Origin: Mariniflexile fucanivorans
GTDB lineage: Bacteria; Bacteroidota; Bacteroidia; Flavobacteriales; Flavobacteriaceae
NCBI RefSeq assembly: GCF_004341235.1
Contig: NZ_SLUP01000001.1
Span: 682,001-746,000 of the forward strand
Reading direction: 5' to 3'
Length of the DNA: 64,000 nt
Under the pieces are notes generated by a model, which worked only from the letters and a program-made list of their open reading frames with translations, made no database searches and was not told the origin of the DNA. Below, piece after piece: positions 44,991 to 54,107 of this stretch. Position 1 is the stretch's first letter. Every line of letters starts with the position of its first letter. Position numbers and translations under genes: made by a program.

Positions 44991-45839
44991 TTATTTTCTG
45001 ATTCCTATTTTAAAAAGAATTTGCCTAACTAAATATTTACAAAAATAAATTACAGGATCATTTTTTCTATTTAACAGAATAGTCCCTCTGAAAGCATTAA
45101 TCTCAGGGTTATTTATTATGTTTTTATCATATAAACATTTTTTATCCATATTATTTAAGTTATTAATGTACCTATATGGAAAACATCCATAATCCGTTAT
45201 ATCTCCTTCAATTAAAACATTAGAATGTTTTTTAGATAATAAACTTAGAACAGATTGATCATGTCTATGAGCAATAAACTCTCGATCGTTTGATTTCCCC
45301 ATTACATTTTCATCATCACTTAGAATTCGGTTGTCAGAAGAAAACTTAATCCATTGATTTATAAACTCCATACTTTCTTTACATTTCTTTAAAATAATGA
45401 AACCTCCCATAATTTGCGTAGAGTCTTTATAATAAGCTTTATCACAATCCATCAGTAAAAAAGCATCTCTTTTAGTCCATTGTTTTTCAATTAACGGTAA
45501 TCTAAAACACATTATATTCTTTTCTTGTTTCTCCATATGTTTAATTAATGGAACGACAGTTTTAATAAACAAAGTGCCACTATCTGCATAAAATAGATAT
45601 TCACCATCATTTATTTCATTAAGCGCTTTATTAACTATAAAGGGTTTCCAGAAATAATTTCCAAATCCTTTATCTCTATACTTTACACTTTCTTTATTTT
45701 TCTCGATATAAGCTTTGTCTATATCTTCAGGACCATATTTAATTACCTTATTAACTTTCCCAAATAATTTGGCTGTAAAACTGCTCCAGTTTCGCTTTTT
45801 TTTAAATTTTTTATCTGCAAAATTTACTAATGTAATCAT
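44991..45839 (-). CDS. Putative GT-A-like glycosyltransferase of unknown family
   Basis: A 282-residue soluble protein in the glycan locus. I do not recognise a named family. GFGNYFWKPFIVNKAL followed by DGEYLFYADSGTLF looks like a sugar-nucleotide-binding strand with an acidic metal site (YADSG). Later AHRHDQSVLSLLSKKH resembles the HxxDQS block of GT8-like and capsular transferases. The N-terminus MITLVNFADKKFK has no signal. By position it is the transferase between an acetyltransferase and the EpsG gene. It could be tested against GT-A families. Confidence 0.6.
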   Translation of the reverse strand: MITLVNFADKKFKKKRNWSSFTAKLFGKVNKVIKYGPEDIDKAYIEKNKESVKYRDKGFGNYFWKPFIVNKALNEINDGEYLFYADSGTLFIKTVVPLIKHMEKQEKNIMCFRLPLIEKQWTKRDAFLLMDCDKAYYKDSTQIMGGFIILKKCKESMEFINQWIKFSSDNRILSDDENVMGKSNDREFIAHRHDQSVLSLLSKKHSNVLIEGDITDYGCFPYRYINNLNNMDKKCLYDKNIINNPEINAFRGTILLNRKNDPVIYFCKYLVRQILFKIGIRK

Positions 45840-45880
45840 TGTAATTTTTTAATATATAATACTCAGATTGTAATTTTTTT

Positions 45881-46582
45881 TTATAATCTATTTATATCCC
45901 AATACACACCTTCTTTTATTTCTTTAGCTGGGGTTCCAGCTAATAATACATTTTTTTTGAATTTATCTGTTACAGTGGAATTTGCACCAATTATTGAATT
46001 ATTTCCTATTTCAGACCCTTTTAATATGAGTGCCCTATTCCCTATCCACACATAATCGCCAATAATTATTGGTTTATCTAAATTAATCCTTCTATTCGTT
46101 TTAAGGTCTAAAATAGAATGCGTGTCAGATGCCCAAACTTCAGCATTCTCTGCAAAAACACATTCTTTTCCTATTTTAATATAATTACTTTTTCCAGCAA
46201 CCAATATTCTATTAGTATTAAGCCCTGTATTCTCTCCTACAATAATAGAACAATCATTATCTAACACTTCAAATATAGTATTAGTTATATTTCTAGAACC
46301 TTCTACAGAGAGCGAACAGTTATTTGCTTTAAAAATAAAAGAACATTTTTTCACCCTGGCATTGTTAATAAAATTAATTGTTATGTTATTTCCTATAAAC
46401 ACAAATTTACTAAAAACAACAAACCCTGAATCGTTATAAATTTTTACAGAACTCCCCTTACATATTATTTTTCCTAAAAAAACCCCATTACCAATAAATT
46501 CTATTTTTCCTCTGTACCAAATCTTGAGAAATATTTTATAAAACCTCCCTAAGACATACATTATAAAGTAATTGAATGTCAT
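45881..46582 (-). CDS. Hexapeptide acyltransferase, second
   Basis: A 233-residue beta-helix protein with repeats of the hexapeptide type along the whole chain (KIICKGSSVKIYNDSGFV near the start, then KPIIIGDYVWIGNRALI and GTPAKEI at the end). The candidate catalytic His is in SDTHSILDL. It differs from the first acyltransferase in length and in having long irregular repeats in the first half, but is also likely an O-acetyltransferase for the repeat unit. Confidence 0.84.
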   Translation of the reverse strand: MTFNYFIMYVLGRFYKIFLKIWYRGKIEFIGNGVFLGKIICKGSSVKIYNDSGFVVFSKFVFIGNNITINFINNARVKKCSFIFKANNCSLSVEGSRNITNTIFEVLDNDCSIIVGENTGLNTNRILVAGKSNYIKIGKECVFAENAEVWASDTHSILDLKTNRRINLDKPIIIGDYVWIGNRALILKGSEIGNNSIIGANSTVTDKFKKNVLLAGTPAKEIKEGVYWDINRL

Positions 46583-46627
46583 TTTTTTGTATTAATTTTC
46601 ATAAATAACTCATCCCTTTTAATAAGA

Positions 46628-47938
46628 TTAATTAACATCTAAACTTGTGCTAAAGTAGAATTTTCTTAGATAAGGAACTATTAAAATTGGCAAAACCACA
46701 ATTGTACATATAATTTTTATTATTAGAATTAGATTATATCCATACGTTGAGAGATTACCAAAAATCAATGCTGATAAATATATCATTAACATAACTACTA
46801 ATGCTATTTTTTGATAAGAAAACAAGTTGATACCATTAAATAAATTAATGAAAATTGCAAAAAGACAATGAACAAAAGTATATATTGAAAATAAATAAAA
46901 AGTGGTTCTTTCAAATTCCAACTCTGAATTTCCTAAAAACATAAACATAAGCTCTTTAGCAAAAACACTTACCGTTAGACAACCCAATAAAATCAAAACA
47001 CTTAAAAGTGAGAATCGTATAATCATTTTTTTTATCCAAACAAACTCATTCTTCAAATACGCTAATCTAGAGCTGTCCCAAAATTGAATTAACAAAATTG
47101 AAAAAATATTTATAATTGAAAAAAATAATTTATAAATAATCGAATATTCTGCAGTCTTAACAGGGCCAAGGGAATAAGTAATTGCAAAATTATCTATATA
47201 CATATATGTAAGGCCTAATCCCTGTATTATAAAAAAATTATATGACATTTTTTTAAAACTATCTATATTAGTATATTTTAAAACTTTTAACCTGAACTTT
47301 TTCTTAACAAAGAAGAAATATAAAATGTAAACAATTAACCTAACTACACAATAAGTTAAAACAGTGTAAATCAAACTACTACCTAGCTCTATTTTGAAAA
47401 AACAAAAAATTACTATATAAAAAACAAAAACAAAAACAAACTGTACAGAGGAAGTAAAAAAACTTTTTTGAAACCCTAAAGAAATTGAGTCAGTTAAACT
47501 TAATATATTATTAAGAAAAGAAAAGAAAAGAAAAATCAATAATGAATATATAATTTCTTCTTTCGGTATAGTTACATCTTCAATAAATCTGGTTGGGTCA
47601 ATATTATATACAATTATAATTAATGGAAAAGCAATAAAAAATGTTGTTTTTGAAATATGGCTAAAAGCTCCGTAAACAATCCCGCTTATTTCATCTTTCT
47701 GGTCTTTAGCAATTAAGGCTGTTATTCTATTCCGTAATCCATTGTCATACCCTAATTTAAAAACAGTTATTATCATTGTTAATGATATGAAAGTTTGCCA
47801 AATACCGAATCTTTCTTCTCCAAGATAATTTATTAACAGGGGGATGGTTAATAAATTAAAACCAAGAGATCCTATTTTTAAAAAAAGATTTAAAAAAGTA
47901 TTAATCTTATATGATTTAGTTTCATTGCTGCTCTTCAT
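46628..47938 (-). CDS. Wzx-type oligosaccharide flippase
   Basis: A 436-residue polytopic protein of about 12 helices. The start KINTFLNLFLKIGSLGFNLL, then YLGEERFGIWQTFISLTMII, is typical of polysaccharide export flippases of the PST group. It should move lipid-linked repeat units across the inner membrane. A second, less related flippase is at 13221. It is separated from the rfbD gene by 110 bases. Confidence 0.9.
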   Translation of the reverse strand: MKSSNETKSYKINTFLNLFLKIGSLGFNLLTIPLLINYLGEERFGIWQTFISLTMIITVFKLGYDNGLRNRITALIAKDQKDEISGIVYGAFSHISKTTFFIAFPLIIIVYNIDPTRFIEDVTIPKEEIIYSLLIFLFFSFLNNILSLTDSISLGFQKSFFTSSVQFVFVFVFYIVIFCFFKIELGSSLIYTVLTYCVVRLIVYILYFFFVKKKFRLKVLKYTNIDSFKKMSYNFFIIQGLGLTYMYIDNFAITYSLGPVKTAEYSIIYKLFFSIINIFSILLIQFWDSSRLAYLKNEFVWIKKMIIRFSLLSVLILLGCLTVSVFAKELMFMFLGNSELEFERTTFYLFSIYTFVHCLFAIFINLFNGINLFSYQKIALVVMLMIYLSALIFGNLSTYGYNLILIIKIICTIVVLPILIVPYLRKFYFSTSLDVN

Positions 47939-48048
47939 AAATCAAAACTTAAAAATTCTCATCATATTTTTCAATTCTTGCTTCCAATTCAATATTTTGA
48001 TTTCCATCCTAAACCATATAGTTAAAAACATCCTTCCCTATTCCAATT

Positions 48049-48846
48049 TTAAGATAATTTTGAGTTTATTAAAACTGAATTTTTCGGTCGTTTCGCAAAA
48101 GTACGATAGCTATTACTTTTTACAAGTTTAATTTTATCTAATAAATAATTCTCAAATAAAACTTGATTTGCAAAATCATACCATGTCATTGCTTTTTCAT
48201 CACAAAAGTGATAGAGTCCAAACTTGCTTATCCTAACAATAATTATCTTAATAATAAAATCAGCTAAATTTTCAGTATTTGTTGGGCATCCTATTTGTTC
48301 ATCAGTAATAAAAAGTTCGTTTTCAACTTTAACCTTTTCTAGTATTGATTTGTAAAAATTTTTACTATATTTTTTACTATACAACCAGGAAGTTCTTATG
48401 ATAAAATATTTTTCTAAAGTTCTCTGGATATATTGCTCTCCTAATAGTTTAGATTTTCCATATTCGTTTATTGGGTTTGGGACATCTGTTAGCTCATATG
48501 GTTCGATTTTTTCTCCATCAAAAACATAATCTGTTGATATGTGGATTAAAGTGATATTATTTTCTTTACACGATTCTGCTAAGTTTTTAACAGCTTCTGC
48601 ATTTACTCTATAGGCAATTTCAGGTGTTTTTTCAGCTTGTTCTACGTTTGTATATGCTGCACAATTTATACAGTAATCAAACTTATTTGCTTTAAAATAC
48701 AAAAGGAGTTCGCCTTCATTTGTTATGTCTAAATTTTCTTTGGAAACAAAAGTAAACTCTAAACTAGCATCATTTATTGAATACAATTCTTCAATGGTTT
48801 TACCTAACTGACCATTAGCTCCAGTTACGAGTACTTTCTTATTCAT
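48049..48846 (-). CDS. rfbD: dTDP-4-dehydrorhamnose reductase, short C-terminus
   Basis: Last step of dTDP-L-rhamnose synthesis: reduces dTDP-4-keto-L-rhamnose with NAD(P)H. The 265-residue enzyme has GANGQLG (8-14), ISTDYVFDG and NEYGKSKLLGE (YxxxK). Homologs usually run to about 280-300 residues and end with a segment like IPxWKExL. Here the chain stops after KNSVLINSKLS, and in-frame and shifted reading beyond the stop shows remnants such as NWKQELKNMM in another frame. A frameshift or a natural short form are both possible; the active site is intact. It overlaps rfbC by 4 bases. Confidence 0.9.
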   Translation of the reverse strand: MNKKVLVTGANGQLGKTIEELYSINDASLEFTFVSKENLDITNEGELLLYFKANKFDYCINCAAYTNVEQAEKTPEIAYRVNAEAVKNLAESCKENNITLIHISTDYVFDGEKIEPYELTDVPNPINEYGKSKLLGEQYIQRTLEKYFIIRTSWLYSKKYSKNFYKSILEKVKVENELFITDEQIGCPTNTENLADFIIKIIIVRISKFGLYHFCDEKAMTWYDFANQVLFENYLLDKIKLVKSNSYRTFAKRPKNSVLINSKLS

Positions 48847-49394
48847 ATTAAATTGAATAGGTTTTCGAAAGTTGGTAAAAGCTTATCTTTTTCTGAAATA
48901 ATTAACTCATTTTCTGAAATTCCCCAATCAATATTTAATGTTTTATCATTAAATATAATGCCCGCTTCATTTTTGTTATTATAAAAATAATCACATTTAT
49001 AAGAAAATATCGTATTGTTCTCTAGCACCACAAAACCATGAGCAAACCCTCTAGGAATATAGAGTTGTTTACGATTTTTGTCGTCTAATATTATTGAAAA
49101 ATGTTGTCCGAAAGTGGGCGATTTTTTTCTAATATCGACACAAACATCTAACACTTTACCTTTAATTACTTGCACTAATTTGGCTTGAGCGTATTCTCCT
49201 GTTTGAAAATGCAGCCCTCTTAACACTTTTTTAGCGGACATAGACTGATTATCTTGTACAAAATTAACGTTGATGCCAGTATCTGTTTCAAAAACATGTT
49301 GATTAAAGCTTTCAAAAAAGTAACCTCTTTCATCTTCAAAAACTTTTGGTGTAATTACAAAACAGCCCTTTAAGTGTGTTTCTTCAATTTTCAT
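48843..49394 (-). CDS. rfbC: dTDP-4-dehydrorhamnose 3,5-epimerase
   Basis: Epimerises the 4-keto sugar at C3 and C5. The 183-residue cupin has the pattern VLRGLHFQTGEYAQAKLVQV (the His of the active site), VLDVCVDIRKKSPTFG and IPRGFAHGFVVL, all typical. The gene lies 1 base after the rfbA stop. Order rfbB-A-C-D is standard for dTDP-rhamnose operons. Confidence 0.96.
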   Translation of the reverse strand: MKIEETHLKGCFVITPKVFEDERGYFFESFNQHVFETDTGINVNFVQDNQSMSAKKVLRGLHFQTGEYAQAKLVQVIKGKVLDVCVDIRKKSPTFGQHFSIILDDKNRKQLYIPRGFAHGFVVLENNTIFSYKCDYFYNNKNEAGIIFNDKTLNIDWGISENELIISEKDKLLPTFENLFNLI

Positions 49395-49395
49395 A

Positions 49396-50253
49396 CTATT
49401 TTATTTGTTGAAGATATTCGCCATAACCACTTTTTAATAAGGGTTCGGCTAGTTTAAGTAGTTGATTTCTTTTTATATATCCCATATTAAATGCCGTTTC
49501 CTCTATACATCCAATTTTTTGTCCTTGACGCTCTTCGATTACCTGAACAAATTGAGATGCCTGCATTAATGACGTAAATGTACCGGTATCTAACCAAGCT
49601 GTACCTTTATCTAAAATTTGAACTTTTAATTTGCCCAGCTTTAAATAAGCTTTATTTACATCTGTTATTTCTAATTCGCCTCTTTGACTTGGTTGTATAC
49701 TTTTTGCAATAGAAATCACAGAATTATCATAAAAATATATACCAGGAACAGCATAGTTTGATTTTGGTTTTTCTGGCTTTTCTTCAATAGAAATAGCATT
49801 GTTATCTTTATCAAATTCTACAACACCATAACGTTGCGGGTCTTGAACATGGTAGGCGAAAATTACACCACCATCTGGGTCAACTTTAGACCTTAAGGTT
49901 TCATCTAAGCCCGAGCCATAAAATATATTATCGCCCAAAATAAGCGCGACACTATCGTTTCCTATAAAGCTCTCACCTATTAAAAATGCTTCAGCTAATC
50001 CTTTAGGCTGTTCTTGTATAGCATATTCAAAAGTACAACCGTAATCTTTACCACTTCCTAATAGTTCTTTAAACCTTGGTATGTCTTTAGATGTTGAAAT
50101 TATTAAAATTTCATTTATTCCAGCCGACATTAAAGTGGTAAGTGGATAATATATCATGGGTTTATCATAAACTGGCATGAGTTGCTTACTTACCACTTTG
50201 GTAAGTGGGTGCAAACGTGTTCCTGAGCCTCCTGCTAATATGATGCCTTTCAT
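49396..50253 (-). CDS. rfbA: Glucose-1-phosphate thymidylyltransferase
   Basis: Makes dTDP-glucose from glucose 1-phosphate and dTTP. The 285-residue enzyme opens with [20 protein letters not shown], then [15 protein letters not shown], the RmlA nucleotide motif, and has [10 protein letters not shown] with the metal-binding Asp. Length matches short RmlA forms. It lies 2 bases after rfbB. Confidence 0.97.
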   Translation of the reverse strand: MKGIILAGGSGTRLHPLTKVVSKQLMPVYDKPMIYYPLTTLMSAGINEILIISTSKDIPRFKELLGSGKDYGCTFEYAIQEQPKGLAEAFLIGESFIGNDSVALILGDNIFYGSGLDETLRSKVDPDGGVIFAYHVQDPQRYGVVEFDKDNNAISIEEKPEKPKSNYAVPGIYFYDNSVISIAKSIQPSQRGELEITDVNKAYLKLGKLKVQILDKGTAWLDTGTFTSLMQASQFVQVIEERQGQKIGCIEETAFNMGYIKRNQLLKLAEPLLKSGYGEYLQQIK

Positions 50254-50255
50254 TT

Positions 50256-51299
50256 TTAATTGTATTGTTTTTGATAGTACATTTGATAATCGCCACTAGT
50301 TACATTATTTAGCCATGTTTCATTATTTAAATACCAATCAATAGTTTTATTTAAGCCCTCTTCAAAAGTTACGGATGGTTTCCAACCCAATTCCTTGTTT
50401 ATTTTTGAAGCATCAATAGCATATCTTAAATCATGCCCAGGACGGTCTTTTACATAGGTTATTAACTTCTCTGATGTTCCTTTTGGTCTATTTAGTTTTT
50501 CGTCCATTTGTTGGCATAACAACTTAACTAAGTCAATATTTTTCCACTCGTTAAAACCACCAATATTATAGGTTTCATGGTTAATCCCTTTATGAAAAAC
50601 TAAATCAATAGCTACCGCATGATCTTTTATATACAGCCAATCTCGAGTGTAATTTCCATCTCCATAAACAGGTAACGGTTTATTATGTATTATGTTATTA
50701 ATAAACAGCGGAATTAACTTTTCAGGGAATTGATTTTGCCCATAATTATTAGAACAGTTTGTTATAACATAAGGCATACCATACGTTTCCCCATAGGCTC
50801 TTACAAAATGGTCTGAGCTAGCTTTTGATGCAGAATATGGTGAATTAGGATCATAAGCCGTTGTTTCTGTAAACAAGCCAATTTGCCCTAAGGTACCATA
50901 AACCTCATCGGTACTAATATGATAAAATAGTTTATCTTTAAAACTGTCTTTCCAAGTGTTTTTAAACGCATTTAAAAGAACCATGGTACCTATTACGTTT
51001 GTTTTTACAAAAGCTAATGGATCTTTTATTGATCTATCTACATGAGATTCCGCGGCTAGGTGGATAACCTTTTCAAACTTGTGCTTTTCGAATAATTCGT
51101 TTATAAAAACTTCGTTGGTAATATCCCCTTTTATAAACGTGTAGTTGGGCTTGCCTTCAATATCTTTTAAATTTTCTAAATTACCTGCATAAGTTAGTAG
51201 ATCAATGTTAAAAATATGGTAGTTTGTATATTTTTCAACAAATAACCTTACCACATGAGAACCTATAAATCCCGCACCTCCTGTAATTAATATTTTCAT
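50256..51299 (-). CDS. rfbB: dTDP-glucose 4,6-dehydratase
   Basis: Makes dTDP-4-keto-6-deoxyglucose. The 347-residue SDR enzyme has GGAGFIGSH (7-15), STDEVYG and the catalytic [10 protein letters not shown], as well as [15 protein letters not shown]. It overlaps the Wzz-like gene by 4 bases (start inside the end), suggesting coupling. This set makes dTDP-L-rhamnose a likely sugar of the polymer. Confidence 0.97.
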   Translation of the reverse strand: MKILITGGAGFIGSHVVRLFVEKYTNYHIFNIDLLTYAGNLENLKDIEGKPNYTFIKGDITNEVFINELFEKHKFEKVIHLAAESHVDRSIKDPLAFVKTNVIGTMVLLNAFKNTWKDSFKDKLFYHISTDEVYGTLGQIGLFTETTAYDPNSPYSASKASSDHFVRAYGETYGMPYVITNCSNNYGQNQFPEKLIPLFINNIIHNKPLPVYGDGNYTRDWLYIKDHAVAIDLVFHKGINHETYNIGGFNEWKNIDLVKLLCQQMDEKLNRPKGTSEKLITYVKDRPGHDLRYAIDASKINKELGWKPSVTFEEGLNKTIDWYLNNETWLNNVTSGDYQMYYQKQYN

Positions 51300-52369
51300 T
51301 TATCTGTTTTATATTTCTCTAAAAATTTAATAAATTCTAAGCTTAATAAAACTAATAGAGTTAACAATACAATACCAACAGCATAAAACATTTTATTAGT
51401 AACTGTTTTGCCAAAAACCTTTTTAGTTTTGTCTATAATACCACTTTCTTGCTTGCTAGACACTACTTCTATAACAAATTCTTTATCGGCTTGTTTTCTT
51501 CTATTTTCTACTAATTTTTCTCTTAGTTCTAGATCGCTTTTATATAGATCAAACTCTTTTGTTTTGTCTATTTGTGTAGAACCTTCAATAGTGATACTTG
51601 TTTGTCCTCCATTTTCTTTTCCAGATACCTTTTCTAATACACGCTTGTATGTACTTTGTAAGGAATCGGATTGGTTCAATGCTTCTATTAATGAAGACTC
51701 TTGATTTTTAAGTTCTGTTAAGTCCTTTTTTTGTTCTCTTTTAAAGAACTCATTAGTGTCAATATTTTCAATTATTTTATCAAATACTTTTTTGAAATTA
51801 TTTCTAGCTTTTGCTTTAATAGCAATTTGTTGATATTCATAATTATAATCTTCAAAATTAGCAACATAAGTTTCATAGGTTACTTTTGATGCAACCATAG
51901 AGTCTAATGTTTTGATATAAGTATCATAATTCTGTATTTTTTCGTTTTCTGTTAAGATAGGCACTATTTCAAAATCTAAAATTGATGCCGCTTCAGCTTC
52001 TTCAATATTTAAGGATTTTTTTAGGGTATTAATATCTTTCTGTCTTACCAAATCTTTATAATAGCTTATAGAATTATATAAATTTTCACCTGTTTGGTAA
52101 TTCTGTTTAATGGTAGCGTAGGATTTATATACAGGTTCTAAAGCCGTTTCAAGTGAAAATCCTAGCAGAACCCCAATAAAGCCGGCAATAAATAACTTTA
52201 TAATATGCTTTTTTATAAAAAACACAAACCAAACAAAAGCTAAAAACAAGGTTTTAAAAATATTACCTATGAAACGGAAAAAACGATCAAAAGCATTCCC
52301 TATAAGCTTAAATAATTGCCCTAAGTCTACTTCTTCAGATTGTTGTGGTTTTGGTAAATCGTTACTCAT
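51296..52369 (-). CDS. Wzz-like polysaccharide chain-length determinant
   Basis: A 357-residue inner-membrane protein with a hydrophobic segment in the first third (about 52-72, after FFIKKHIIK) and a second at the end (about 325-347, MFYAVGIVLLTLLVLLSLEF), with a long helical periplasmic part between. This is the two-helix layout of polysaccharide co-polymerases. No kinase domain is attached, so it fits the Wzy-dependent O-antigen or EPS form. It has an unusually long cytoplasmic lead of about 50 residues and an extra amphipathic stretch (FDRFFRFIGNIFKTLFLAFV). Confidence 0.85.
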   Translation of the reverse strand: MSNDLPKPQQSEEVDLGQLFKLIGNAFDRFFRFIGNIFKTLFLAFVWFVFFIKKHIIKLFIAGFIGVLLGFSLETALEPVYKSYATIKQNYQTGENLYNSISYYKDLVRQKDINTLKKSLNIEEAEAASILDFEIVPILTENEKIQNYDTYIKTLDSMVASKVTYETYVANFEDYNYEYQQIAIKAKARNNFKKVFDKIIENIDTNEFFKREQKKDLTELKNQESSLIEALNQSDSLQSTYKRVLEKVSGKENGGQTSITIEGSTQIDKTKEFDLYKSDLELREKLVENRRKQADKEFVIEVVSSKQESGIIDKTKKVFGKTVTNKMFYAVGIVLLTLLVLLSLEFIKFLEKYKTDK

Positions 52370-52383
52370 ATTATAAAGTATTA

Positions 52384-54075
52384 TTAATTAAATATTTGTT
52401 CAATTATTTTTCTTGTTATTAAATACGTTGGTTTTACACCTGTAGTTCCTAAACCGCCAGAGGCTAGTGTAGCTCCAGTTTCTAAAGGATTATCGCTAGC
52501 ATAATAAGCGTACCTTACTTTTACATTAGGACTAATACTGCCTCTTACTTTTGATGCTGCTTGTATGGCTTTTTGATAATGTGCTCCCTCCATTTCCAAT
52601 CCAATAACACGCCATGTAGAGTTGTAAAAAAACTTTAAAATGTCTTTGTTTTGTAGTGAAGTTCCCAAAACGGTAATCATCGTGCCTTCATAAACATCAA
52701 TTCCATTGTCCTCTAAGTCATCTTTAGATAATTCATTATGAAATGGATAATTATCAGCTGTACCTTCAAAAATATGAGCTGTTGGTATCATGATATCTCC
52801 TTTTCCTCCTTCTAAAATGCCCGCTTTTCCCATTATGGAAATAGAATCTATGTTCAAATGAATTTTACTCCCTTTTATTTTATAAGGTTTTAGTAATTCA
52901 TCAATAGTTTCGTATGCTTGTTCTCCAAAAGCATAATCCATAACCAAAATAACCGGTTTTTTAGATTTTATCAGATTTTCGTCCACTTGAATATCTAATT
53001 TTGAAACATCTATTTTACTGGTGTCAAAAATTTGAACATCTATTTTGGTACCCGAAGTATCTTCAATATAAATCATACCATTTTGCAACGCTTCTTTGGT
53101 TACTTTACTTCGCAAATCATTGTTCTCCTTTTTACTTAATGACTCATAAACGCTATAAATATCTTTTGATGGTACTGTTTTTAAAATTGATGATGAAAAC
53201 AGTGTATTCATAACACTATGCATATTGGCACTGATGATATGTATGGGTCTCTCCAACAATTCATTCTTATACAATACGTCCTTAATGGCATCTGCCCAAA
53301 TTTCGCCATGTATGTGGTGACCAAGTCGTTCTCTTAAAACTGGGCTAAACGTTACGGTACGTTTGTTATTATTTATTTGCTCTTCTATGGCTAGTTTTCC
53401 TAACCAATACACAATATGCAGTAAGCGTTCTGGTTGTTCTGGTGTAGCAAAATCTTGATAAGCAGCTCTCAATTCGTTAAACGTTCGTCCTAAAATATTG
53501 GCCGTATGTGTAATCGCTATTTCACGCTCCTCTTGCGTTAATTTCTTTTTTGATGCAACGGCTTTTTCAAGTTTTGTCCAATCTCTAGTAGTTGCTCCGC
53601 TTTCATCAATTAAAACACGATTACTAATTTTGTGCGATTCAATAAAAATAAAAGTGATGTGGGTTAAAATATCATATATTTCAGAACGTCCGCGCGTGAT
53701 TTCGATATTCATTTGCTCTGCATCAATTCTGTAGCAATTACGTCTTCTTTTTTCTGGAATTATAGCTTTGAAATGGGAGTTGGAATACCCCTCGTCACTC
53801 GTTAAATTAATAAACGTACACTCTTCAATCCCAATGGGAAGCCTATCAATAACATAAAGCAAGCCTTCTAATTCGGCCTTTTCTTCTCCTATAGAACCAT
53901 ATATTTCTGGTCGTAAAAGCAGTAAGGATTGGCGAAGCGTTTCGCCCGAAATACCCATAGGTTTGTAAAAGCCTCTATTAAATAAATGGCGCATCGTTAT
54001 ATACATCCGCTCAATGGCGTTCGAACTCTCTTGGGCTCGCGTTCTATCGTGATGTTTTTTGTTACTCATACTCAT
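52384..54075 (-). CDS. DUF6909 protein with nucleoside-phosphorylase-like C-terminal domain
   Basis: A 563-residue protein conserved in Bacteroidetes. The N-terminal 240 residues are helical and unclassified. The C-terminal half has strand-rich segments and near its end the block GLEMEGAHYQKA (492-503), then YYASDNPLETG (S527, D528). This resembles the MEGAA and SD motifs of the nucleoside phosphorylase/MTAN fold, where the Glu and Asp bind the ribose and base. I do not know its substrate. It lies between the GH3 gene and the Wzz gene, with a -7 element in its short leader, so it may be first in the glycan operon. Confidence 0.75.
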   Translation of the reverse strand: MSMSNKKHHDRTRAQESSNAIERMYITMRHLFNRGFYKPMGISGETLRQSLLLLRPEIYGSIGEEKAELEGLLYVIDRLPIGIEECTFINLTSDEGYSNSHFKAIIPEKRRRNCYRIDAEQMNIEITRGRSEIYDILTHITFIFIESHKISNRVLIDESGATTRDWTKLEKAVASKKKLTQEEREIAITHTANILGRTFNELRAAYQDFATPEQPERLLHIVYWLGKLAIEEQINNNKRTVTFSPVLRERLGHHIHGEIWADAIKDVLYKNELLERPIHIISANMHSVMNTLFSSSILKTVPSKDIYSVYESLSKKENNDLRSKVTKEALQNGMIYIEDTSGTKIDVQIFDTSKIDVSKLDIQVDENLIKSKKPVILVMDYAFGEQAYETIDELLKPYKIKGSKIHLNIDSISIMGKAGILEGGKGDIMIPTAHIFEGTADNYPFHNELSKDDLEDNGIDVYEGTMITVLGTSLQNKDILKFFYNSTWRVIGLEMEGAHYQKAIQAASKVRGSISPNVKVRYAYYASDNPLETGATLASGGLGTTGVKPTYLITRKIIEQIFN

Positions 54076-54087
54076 TTTTTAACGCAC

Positions 54088-54095
54088 CAAATGTA
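54088..54095 (-). promoter_or_regulatory. -7 element TACATTTG before the DUF6909 gene
   Basis: On the minus strand TACATTTG fits TAnnTTTG and lies 12 bases from the DUF6909 ATG, in the 32-base gap after GH3. It could drive the polysaccharide operon separately from GH3 and M23. Confidence 0.5.
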
Positions 54096-54107
54096 CTACT
54101 TTTTAGT

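Noticed and set aside
47844-48131. 95-codon plus-strand ORF across the rfbD/flippase gap
   Set aside because: Low-complexity Leu/Ile/Phe translation caused by AT-rich sequence opposite real genes; no start signal.
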